Assembly: GCA_003132125.1 (NCBI GenBank)
Contig: PKWT01000472.1
Coordinates: 1 to 5,116 of the forward strand
Origin: Micrococcales bacterium
Lineage (GTDB): Bacteria > Actinomycetota > Actinomycetes > Actinomycetales > Dermatophilaceae
Direction of reading: 5' to 3'
Length of the DNA: 5,116 nt
Position 1 is the first letter of the stretch. Each line of letters opens with the position of its first letter. The position numbers were made by a program, and so were the translations under genes. Below, piece by piece: positions 1 through 5,116 of the stretch. Below the pieces are notes generated by a model. It saw only the letters and a program-made list of their open reading frames with translations, had not been told where the DNA came from and ran no database searches.

Positions 1-553
1 TGTTCGTGACCGTGGCCAGGGTGGTGATCGGCACCGCAAGAGCCCCGAAGGCAACGGGGGCCGTGTTCGCGACGAGCGCGACCGTGGCAGCCTTGAGGGG
101 TTTGAAGCCCAAGGCGATGAGCATGACGCTGCTGATGGCAGCGGGGGCGCCAAAGCCAGCAAGCGCCTCCATCAATGCGCCGAAGCAGAAGGCAATGATG
201 ACCGCCTGGATCCGCTGGTCGTCACTGACCTTGGCGAATGACCGCCGAAGGACGTCGAAGTGCCCCGTCACCACGGTCATGTTGTAGACCCAGATCGCGT
301 TGATGACGATCCACAGGATCGGGAAGAACCCGAAGGCGGCACCCTCGGCGCCCGCCATGATGGCCTGGACGGCGGGCATCGAGTACGCGACGACGGCCAC
401 GACCAGGGAGACCCCCAGCGACACCAGCGCCGCCTTCCAGGCAGCCATCCGCAGGACGCCGAGCAGGACGAACAATGTGAGCAGGGGAAGCATGGCCACG
501 AGCGCGGTAAGCGCAAGCGATCCGGACACGGCATCGATAACTGGGCGATACAT
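1..553 (-). CDS. L-lactate/glycolate permease family (LctP) N-terminal part, 3' end beyond the window
   Basis: This is an inner-membrane carrier of the LctP family, which includes E. coli LldP and GlcA and imports L-lactate, D-lactate and glycolate, probably with protons. The first 184 residues are visible; the family is about 550 long, so the remainder lies past the left edge. Hydrophobic segments are seen at about residues 11-34, 40-58, 70-94, 114-132 and 135-150, as expected for a polytopic protein. Family motifs include LMEALAGFGAPAAI (127-140), then GFKPL (149-153) and NTAPVAFGAL (163-172), very like the matching region of LldP. The ATG at 553 has a GAGGTGA ribosome binding site four bundled bases upstream (557-563). 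An in-frame TGA inside that site rules out an earlier start. It follows glcF by 50 bases on the same strand, so it is probably cotranscribed. Context favours glycolate as a substrate, but sequence alone cannot separate glycolate from lactate. Confidence 0.92.
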   Translation of the reverse strand, partial: MYRPVIDAVSGSLALTALVAMLPLLTLFVLLGVLRMAAWKAALVSLGVSLVVAVVAYSMPAVQAIMAGAEGAAFGFFPILWIVINAIWVYNMTVVTGHFDVLRRSFAKVSDDQRIQAVIIAFCFGALMEALAGFGAPAAISSVMLIALGFKPLKAATVALVANTAPVAFGALAVPITTLATVTN

Positions 554-603
554 GGGTCACCTCGTCTTTGGTAGGAGTGTGCTTCATGTGCTACTTCGCG
601 GAA
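554..603 (-). other. glcF-permease intergenic spacer
   Basis: This 50-base spacer is the only real gap between genes in the window. It is less GC-rich than the flanking genes. I find no convincing hairpin with a T-run, so no intrinsic terminator, and no clear -35/-10 pair. Apart from the permease ribosome binding site, nothing else is recognisable. The simplest reading is cotranscription of the permease with glcDEF. Confidence 0.6.
557..563 (-). promoter_or_regulatory. Ribosome binding site of the permease gene
   Basis: GAGGTGA reads on the minus strand, three bases before the ATG at 553. Its TGA is in frame with the permease and closes the frame upstream, which fixes the start. Confidence 0.75.
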
Positions 604-2028
604 TCATTGGAGGCGGGTTGGGGGGACTGCCGTGGGAGCCGCACCGAGGGACTCGACGGAGAGACCACGGATCGAGGCGTCGATCACCTCGATGGTGTGG
701 GCGAGCCCGATCCGGCCGCCACTGCGCTCGACCGATGAGGCCACCTGCATGAGGCAGCCGGGGTTGGCCGTGACGAGCATCTGGGCCCTGGTCTGCAGGA
801 CATTCGCCGCCTTGCGGTCACCGAGCTCGCGTGCGGCGACAGGGTTAAGGATGTTGTAGATTCCCGCAGAACCGCAGCACAGGTCCGCGTCGGCGATCTC
901 GTGCAGCTGCAGACCGGGTATGCCGGTCAACAGCTCACGCGGCTGGGCGCGGACGCCCTGGGCGTGCCCGAGGTGACAGGCATCGTGGTAGGCGATCGCC
1001 ATCGGAAGCGGGTGCCGGGGCGCCACAGTCCCTCTCTCGTGCAGGAACTCGGAGATGTCACGGACGCCGGCGGCGAACCTCTGGGCTCGTTCGGCATAGG
1101 CCGGATCGCCGGCCAGCAGGTCGGCGTACTCCTTCATCGACGACCCGCAGCCGGCCGCGTTGACCACGACAGCGTCGACCCCGGCCCGCTCGAACTCATC
1201 GATCAGCGCGCGGGCAAACCCCTGGGCCTCGGTCTCGCGGCCGTTGTGGGCAGAGAGCGCACCACAACAACCCTGGGCTGCGGGCGCGATCACGTCGAAC
1301 CCCTCAGCGGCCAGGACCCGCGCCGTGGCTGCGTTGACGCCCGGGAAGAACTCGCGCTGGACACAGCCGAGCAGCATGCCCACCGTCCCGCGCCGCTCAC
1401 CCTGCGCGGGAGTGCGCTCGGGCACGCGTTCCGCACGACCGAGCGTCGGAGCCAATGCCTCCATGGCTGCCAGGGTCGGTGAGATCCGTTGCAGCACACC
1501 GGATTTGCGCAGACGTCGGGAGAGCCCGCTGCTTTGGTGAAGCCGCAGCGGTCCGCGCATCAGACGCAGCCGTCGCGGATGTGGGAAGAGCGCGAAGATC
1601 GCACCGCGCAGCGCCCGGTCAGCCTTGGGCCGCGCGAACCGGCGCTCCACCTGGGCCCGGGTCGCCTCGATCAGCTTGTCGTACTGCACACCGGACGGAC
1701 AGGCGGTGACACAGGCCATGCACCCGAGGCAGGCGTCGAAGTGCTCTACCATCGCGGGGGTCATCGGCTCACCCTCGATGCCCTCGCCCATGAGGTAGAT
1801 GCGGCCTCGGGGCGAGTCCATCTCCTCGCCCCAGAGCGCGTAGGTGGGGCAGGTGGGCAGGCAGAACCCGCAGTGGACACAGTCGGCAACCAGGGTGGCC
1901 GACGGCGGCCGGTGGTCGTCGAACGCTGGCTCGCCGGGCGGCACGGGCGCCAAGGACAGCGGTGCGTCGGTGCCGAGCGTGCCGGTCATGGCCGACGCCG
2001 GTCCACCGGTGTGGTCTGGGTGAGCCAT
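604..2028 (-). CDS. glcF: Glycolate oxidase, iron-sulfur subunit GlcF
   Basis: GlcF carries the iron-sulfur clusters that pass electrons from the flavin subunits towards the membrane quinone pool. Two 4Fe-4S ferredoxin motifs are complete: C50-x2-C53-x2-C56-x3-C60-P and C100-x2-C103-x2-C106-x3-C110-P. Two CCG domains follow. The first has C222, CCG at 254-256 and C294 in AAGCGSSMKEY. The second has C351 in YHDACHLGHAQG, CCG at 384-386 and C425 in TANPGC. All expected cysteines are present, so the protein looks functional. It is 474 residues against about 407 in E. coli. Part of the extra length is a Pro/Ala-rich N-terminal stretch before C50 and a loosely conserved tail after about residue 455. 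The ATG at 2028 directly follows the glcE TAG in the same frame, so it cannot start earlier, and a GGAGGA six bases upstream supports it. A second ATG at 1989 (Met14) lacks a good ribosome binding site. No transmembrane segment is apparent. Confidence 0.95.
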   Translation of the reverse strand: MAHPDHTGGPASAMTGTLGTDAPLSLAPVPPGEPAFDDHRPPSATLVADCVHCGFCLPTCPTYALWGEEMDSPRGRIYLMGEGIEGEPMTPAMVEHFDACLGCMACVTACPSGVQYDKLIEATRAQVERRFARPKADRALRGAIFALFPHPRRLRLMRGPLRLHQSSGLSRRLRKSGVLQRISPTLAAMEALAPTLGRAERVPERTPAQGERRGTVGMLLGCVQREFFPGVNAATARVLAAEGFDVIAPAAQGCCGALSAHNGRETEAQGFARALIDEFERAGVDAVVVNAAGCGSSMKEYADLLAGDPAYAERAQRFAAGVRDISEFLHERGTVAPRHPLPMAIAYHDACHLGHAQGVRAQPRELLTGIPGLQLHEIADADLCCGSAGIYNILNPVAARELGDRKAANVLQTRAQMLVTANPGCLMQVASSVERSGGRIGLAHTIEVIDASIRGLSVESLGAAPTAVPPTRLQ

Positions 2029-3273
2029 CTAGATTCCTCCGACGAAGCGGCCTGGTGCGAGACGGTTCTCGGGGTCGAACTGACGCTTGACCGCGCGCAT
2101 GAGCTGCAGTCCGCCGACCGGGCCCCACACGTCGAGGTCGGCCTTGAGGTCACCCGGAGCCTCAAGAACGACGACAGTGCCGCCGAAGGACGACGCATGT
2201 TCACGCAGGCCGGCGACCCACCGAGCCAACGCCTGGGCGTCAGCCACACCGGCGAGTCCGACAGTGATCGCGCCCACGCCGACACTTCCGCGCACGTGCG
2301 CGGTGAGCCCGGTCGCAGCGCAGATGTCGTCCAACGTCGTGAGCAGGTGTGCAAGCCCGGCGATCTCGTGGGTGAGCTTGAGCAGCACGTCGCCGTCGGC
2401 CACGGGCTCAGCGCCCCACCAGTCCGGGGCGTCGTCACCAGCGGTCGCGCCGGTGCCCATGAGGTCGAGCGCCTCGGCGGTGCGGCTCTCGACGCCGGGG
2501 GAAATCCCCTCGAGCAGAAGACAGAGCGTGGCACCGCCGGTCGCGGGCCGGTCCAGCTCGAGGGCCGTGGGGACCAGCTGGGAGTGCACCACCTGCTGCA
2601 CGAGCGTGGGTATGCCGTCGGGATGAGTGACCGGGACGCTCACCCACCTGCGAGCCTGAGGCAGCGGGTGCAGGCGGAAGGCGGCCTGGGTGATCACGCC
2701 CAGCGTGCCGAAGGCTCCGGTGAGCAGCTTGCCCACGTCGTAGCCCGCGACGTTCTTCACGACCTTGCCGCCCGAGTGCGCGACGACACCGTCGGCCCGG
2801 ACGAAAGTCACCCCGATGAGCAGGTCACGGACCGGGCCGTGGAGAAGCCGGGTCGGGCCGGTCGCAGCGGTGGCGACCAGACCGCCGACCGTGCCACGGC
2901 GAGCGGGATCCACCCCCAGCCACTGACCGGTGCCCGCGAGGGAGGCCTGGAGGTCGTCGAGTCGCATCCCGGCGCCCACCACGACGATCAGGTCGCCGGC
3001 CGCATGCTCGACCACAGCGTTCATGCGCGTCGTGTCGAGCACCAGATCCACGCGCTCCGGCCTGGCACCCCAGGTGAGCTTGGTGCCCGAACCACGCACC
3101 ACGACCGCCAGGTCGTGGCTGGCTGCAACCCGCATCACGGCAGCGGTCTGCTCGGTGCTGTCAGGCTGCGCCACCCAGCGGGTCGGTATACCGTCCACGG
3201 CATCCGCCTCTGTGGCGCCGACGGTGTGACCTTCCGTTGCGGCACCGAGCTCTTCCAGGATGACGTCGCCCAT
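2029..3273 (-). CDS. glcE: Glycolate oxidase, FAD-binding subunit GlcE
   Basis: GlcE is the second flavin-binding subunit of the three-part glycolate oxidase; in E. coli, D, E and F are all needed for activity. The 414-residue protein is longer than E. coli GlcE (about 350). It carries an FAD_binding_4 domain (about residues 32-205) with RGSGTKLTWG (60-69), GTVGGLVATAATGP (127-140), then HGPVRDLLIGV (145-155) and GGKVVKNVAGYDVGKL (168-183). The last two are typical of GlcE rather than GlcD. The C-terminus has KRQFDPENRLAPGRF (396-410), the usual ending of the family. The GlcD active-site motifs HAGDGN and GEHGVG are absent, as expected for GlcE. The ATG shares its A with the last base of the glcD TGA stop (a TGATG junction). 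A strong GGAGGT sits six bases before it, inside the glcD 3' end. The middle to late region (about 210-390) is less conserved and I can assign no specific motif there. Confidence 0.93.
   Translation of the reverse strand: MGDVILEELGAATEGHTVGATEADAVDGIPTRWVAQPDSTEQTAAVMRVAASHDLAVVVRGSGTKLTWGARPERVDLVLDTTRMNAVVEHAAGDLIVVVGAGMRLDDLQASLAGTGQWLGVDPARRGTVGGLVATAATGPTRLLHGPVRDLLIGVTFVRADGVVAHSGGKVVKNVAGYDVGKLLTGAFGTLGVITQAAFRLHPLPQARRWVSVPVTHPDGIPTLVQQVVHSQLVPTALELDRPATGGATLCLLLEGISPGVESRTAEALDLMGTGATAGDDAPDWWGAEPVADGDVLLKLTHEIAGLAHLLTTLDDICAATGLTAHVRGSVGVGAITVGLAGVADAQALARWVAGLREHASSFGGTVVVLEAPGDLKADLDVWGPVGGLQLMRAVKRQFDPENRLAPGRFVGGI
2035..2040 (-). promoter_or_regulatory. Ribosome binding site of glcF
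   Basis: GGAGGA reads on the minus strand, six bases before the glcF ATG. It is formed by the two final Gly codons of glcE. It selects the ATG at 2028 over the internal ATG at 1989, which has no comparable site. Confidence 0.82.
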
Positions 3274-4730
3274 CAGAAGACCTCCGCGAGGCCGGCGTCG
3301 GCCAGTGGATGGGCGCCCTTGTGCCGGCCAGGGACCTCACCGCACAAGCGTGGGGTGGGGAAGATCTTTCCCGGGTTTGAGATCGACGACGGGTCAAAAG
3401 CACAGCGCACCAGCTGCATCGTGTCAAGGTCGTCATCACTGAACATTCGTGGCATGTACTTGGCCTTGTCGGAGCCGACCCCGTGCTCACCGGTGATCGA
3501 GCCGCCATACTCGATGCACAGATCCACGATCGCGCCGGAGACTTGTTCGGCCCGGTGTGACTGGCCCGGCACCGCGGCGTCGAACAGCACCAGCGGGTGC
3601 AGGTTGCCGTCGCCGGCGTGGAAGACGTTGGCAACGCGCACGCCAGCTTCGTCCGAGATCGCAGCGATGCGTCGCAGCACCTCCGGAAGCGCGGTCCGCG
3701 GGATGACGCCGTCCTGGACGATGTAGTCGGGACTGATCCGCCCGACCGCGGCGAAGGCGGACTTGCGACCCTTCCAGAACAGGGCCCGCTCGGCGTCATC
3801 GGCCGCGATGCGGATCTCGAACGCACCGTTGTCGCGACAGAACGCCTCCACCTCGTCGAACTGGTGGGCCACCTCTGCGGCCGGACCGTCGAGCTCGACG
3901 ATGAGCACTGCGCCTGCTCCGCCGGGGTAGCCACAGTGGACCGCCGCCTCGGCGGCCTCGATCGCAAGTGCGTCCATCATCTCGATCGCCGCCGGGATGA
4001 CCCCGGCCCCGATGATCGCGGACACGGCCGCGCCGGCCTGGTCGGTGTGTGGAAAGGCCGCGAGCAGGGTACGCACGGCCTCGGGCGTGCGGGTCAACCG
4101 GACGGTCACCTTGGTGGCGACGCCCAGGGTTCCCTCCGATCCCACGATGGCACCCAGCAGGTCGTAGCCCGGTGCGTCGACCGCCTTGCCACCGATCTGC
4201 ACGACCTCGCCACCGGGGGTCACCAGCTCAAGCCCGGTGACGTGGTTGGTGGTGAAGCCGTACTTCAGGCAGTGGGCGCCACCCGAGTTCTCGGCGACGT
4301 TGCCACCGATCGAGCAGATCTGCTGGCTCGAGGGATCAGGTGCGTAGTAGTAACCCTGGGGCTGGGCAGCCCGGGTCAGCTGGAGGTTGACCACGCCGGG
4401 CTCGACGACAGCCCGCTGGTTGGCCCGATCGATCTCGAGGATCTCACGCATCCTGGACATCACGATCAGCACGCCGTCCGCGTGCGGGAGCGCTCCGCCG
4501 GAGAGGCCGGTGCCTGAGCCTCGCGCCACGAATGGCACCCCGGCGGCCGCGCACGCCCGGACGACGGCCGCAACATGGGCTGTCGTCTCGACCAGCACCA
4601 CGAGCGCGGGGGTCACCTTGTGGTGCGTCAGTCCGTCGCACTCGTACGTACGCAGGCGCTGGTGGTCCGTGATGATCGCGTCGCCACCCAGGAGGGGGCG
4701 CAACTGATCAGCAAGCCCGCGCGCATCCAT
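3273..4730 (-). CDS. glcD: Glycolate oxidase, FAD-binding catalytic subunit GlcD
   Basis: GlcD is the main flavin subunit that oxidises glycolate to glyoxylate; the family also accepts D-lactate and related 2-hydroxy acids. At 485 residues it is close to E. coli GlcD (499). The N-terminal FAD_binding_4 domain (about residues 38-210) shows the pyrophosphate loop RGSGTGLSGGA (70-80), then PDPSSQQICSIGGNVAENSG (131-150) and GAIVGSEGTLGV (193-204). The C-terminal FAD-oxidase domain shows HAGDGNLHP (371-379), GEHGVG (414-419) and NPGK (452-455), the active-site motifs of the GlcD/D-lactate dehydrogenase family. The ATG at 4730 is preceded by a spacer codon and then the in-frame aceB stop, so the start cannot lie further upstream. 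Its own Shine-Dalgarno is poor: a GAGG sits only one base from the ATG. Translation is therefore probably coupled to aceB. No signal peptide is visible. The glcE and glcF neighbours support glycolate oxidase over a stand-alone D-lactate dehydrogenase. Confidence 0.95.
   Translation of the reverse strand: MDARGLADQLRPLLGGDAIITDHQRLRTYECDGLTHHKVTPALVVLVETTAHVAAVVRACAAAGVPFVARGSGTGLSGGALPHADGVLIVMSRMREILEIDRANQRAVVEPGVVNLQLTRAAQPQGYYYAPDPSSQQICSIGGNVAENSGGAHCLKYGFTTNHVTGLELVTPGGEVVQIGGKAVDAPGYDLLGAIVGSEGTLGVATKVTVRLTRTPEAVRTLLAAFPHTDQAGAAVSAIIGAGVIPAAIEMMDALAIEAAEAAVHCGYPGGAGAVLIVELDGPAAEVAHQFDEVEAFCRDNGAFEIRIAADDAERALFWKGRKSAFAAVGRISPDYIVQDGVIPRTALPEVLRRIAAISDEAGVRVANVFHAGDGNLHPLVLFDAAVPGQSHRAEQVSGAIVDLCIEYGGSITGEHGVGSDKAKYMPRMFSDDDLDTMQLVRCAFDPSSISNPGKIFPTPRLCGEVPGRHKGAHPLADAGLAEVF
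3280..3285 (-). promoter_or_regulatory. Ribosome binding site of glcE
   Basis: GGAGGT reads on the minus strand, with six bases between it and the glcE ATG. It lies within the last codons of glcD (Ala-Glu-Val). Together with the one-base stop/start overlap, this suggests that ribosomes finishing glcD can restart at once on glcE, giving balanced amounts of the two flavin subunits. Confidence 0.8.
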
Positions 4731-4733
4731 GCC

Positions 4734-5116
4734 TCAGGGCATCCGCTCGTATGCCGGGAGGGTGAGGAACTCGGCGAAGTCGTCGGCGATGGCGACGTCG
4801 ACGAAGGTGGCGCGCGCCTGCGCGTAGTCACCGGGCTCGCCGGGCAGCTTGGCGATCTCCTCGTCGACGATGCGTTCGACCAGCTCGCGGGTCACGACCT
4901 CAGCGGTGTCGGCGAGCACGATGTCGTTGTGCAGCCACTGCCACACCTGCGAGCGCGAGATCTCGGCGGTGGCCGCATCCTCCATCAGGTTGAAGATCGC
5001 CACGGCTCCGGTGCCCTGCAACCAGGACGCGAGGTACTGGATGCCCACGCTGATGTTGTTGCGGAGCCCGGCCTCAGTCACGTTGCCGGGTGTCGCGGCG
5101 ACGTCCAGCAGCTGTT
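4734..5116 (-). CDS. aceB: Malate synthase A, C-terminal part (5' end beyond the window)
   Basis: This enzyme condenses glyoxylate with acetyl-CoA and water to give malate and CoA in the cytoplasm. It is the step that feeds glyoxylate into the TCA cycle. The last 126 residues are visible; the family is usually about 530 residues, so roughly three quarters lies past the right edge. The visible part contains TEAGLRNNISVGIQYL (residues 13-28 of the fragment) and then LMEDAATAEISRSQVWQW (43-60), which are hallmark stretches of the A isozyme. The Asp of the MED triplet (fragment residue 46, codon 4977-4979) corresponds to the catalytic base of the family. The tail, ending near FLTLPAYERMP, matches the usual AceB C-terminus, so the gene is intact at this end. 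The G isozyme has MEDRAT at the same place, so an A-type assignment is well supported. A GTG at 5081 is only an internal Val codon, not a start. The stop TGA lies one codon before glcD and in the same frame. Confidence 0.95.
   Translation of the reverse strand, partial: QLLDVAATPGNVTEAGLRNNISVGIQYLASWLQGTGAVAIFNLMEDAATAEISRSQVWQWLHNDIVLADTAEVVTRELVERIVDEEIAKLPGEPGDYAQARATFVDVAIADDFAEFLTLPAYERMP

Noticed and set aside
554..603. A possible terminator or internal promoter before the permease.
   Set aside because: Only a weak GTAG/CTAC pairing with a long loop and no T-run is visible, and no paired -35/-10 elements are convincing.
901..1482. A 193-codon plus-strand frame opposite glcF.
   Set aside because: It is a shadow of glcF, whose CCG cysteine motifs on the minus strand are intact across this region.
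1489..3726. A 745-codon open reading frame on the plus strand opposite glcF, glcE and part of glcD.
   Set aside because: It is codon-aligned with glcE and glcF on the other strand, so it could only be stopped by sense codons TTA, CTA or TCA, which are nearly absent in such GC-rich genes. Its translation is rich in His, Arg, Asp and Gly and has no recognisable domain, while the opposite strand encodes clear families with all their motifs.
3597..4517. A 306-codon open reading frame on the plus strand opposite glcD.
   Set aside because: It has the same explanation: it is codon-aligned antisense to glcD, with low-complexity His/Asp/Gly-rich composition and no family motif.
604..4730. Alternative reading as a lactate utilisation (LutABC) or D-lactate dehydrogenase cluster.
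   Set aside because: Two distinct FAD_binding_4 proteins plus a GlcF-type protein with two 4Fe-4S motifs and two CCG domains match GlcDEF. LutB and LutC features are absent, and malate synthase adjoins.
4628..4831. A small minus-strand frame spanning the aceB-glcD junction.
   Set aside because: It is out of frame with both real genes, has a Ser/Arg/Pro-rich translation and overlaps conserved coding sequence on the same strand.

Overview
The window is a GC-rich stretch packed with genes on the minus strand only. In transcription order (high to low coordinates) it holds five genes: the C-terminal end of a type A malate synthase (aceB, cut by the right edge), the three glycolate oxidase subunits glcD, glcE and glcF (all complete), and the N-terminal third of a lactate/glycolate permease of the LctP family (cut by the left edge). 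The GC content, the almost complete lack of A/T-ending codons, the strong GGAGG ribosome binding sites and the protein styles fit a high-GC actinobacterium. That placement is inferred from style, not from a marker gene, and I cannot name a genus.

Layout: aceB ends at 4734. After one spacer codon, glcD runs from 4730 to 3273. glcE starts on the last base of the glcD stop codon and runs to 2029. glcF starts on the very next base and runs from 2028 to 604. A 50-base gap follows (603-554), then the permease begins at 553 and runs off the left edge. Because the genes overlap, abut or nearly touch, and no terminator is visible between them, I read this as one polycistronic operon, with its promoter beyond the right edge.

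Together the products form a short pathway. The permease brings in glycolate (or lactate). GlcDEF, an FAD plus iron-sulfur membrane-associated oxidase/dehydrogenase, oxidises glycolate to glyoxylate and passes electrons towards the respiratory chain. Malate synthase condenses glyoxylate with acetyl-CoA to give malate for the TCA cycle. The logic matches the E. coli glcDEFGBA operon, but the order differs, the malate synthase is the A rather than the G isozyme, and no glcG is present between the genes seen here.

I see no RNA genes, mobile elements, CRISPR arrays, phage genes or defence genes. This is a well-understood metabolic operon. The points worth a second look are modest: the in-frame gene junctions, the extended GlcF N-terminus, and the isozyme and permease combination. 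Very long antisense reading frames are present but are best explained by GC bias.
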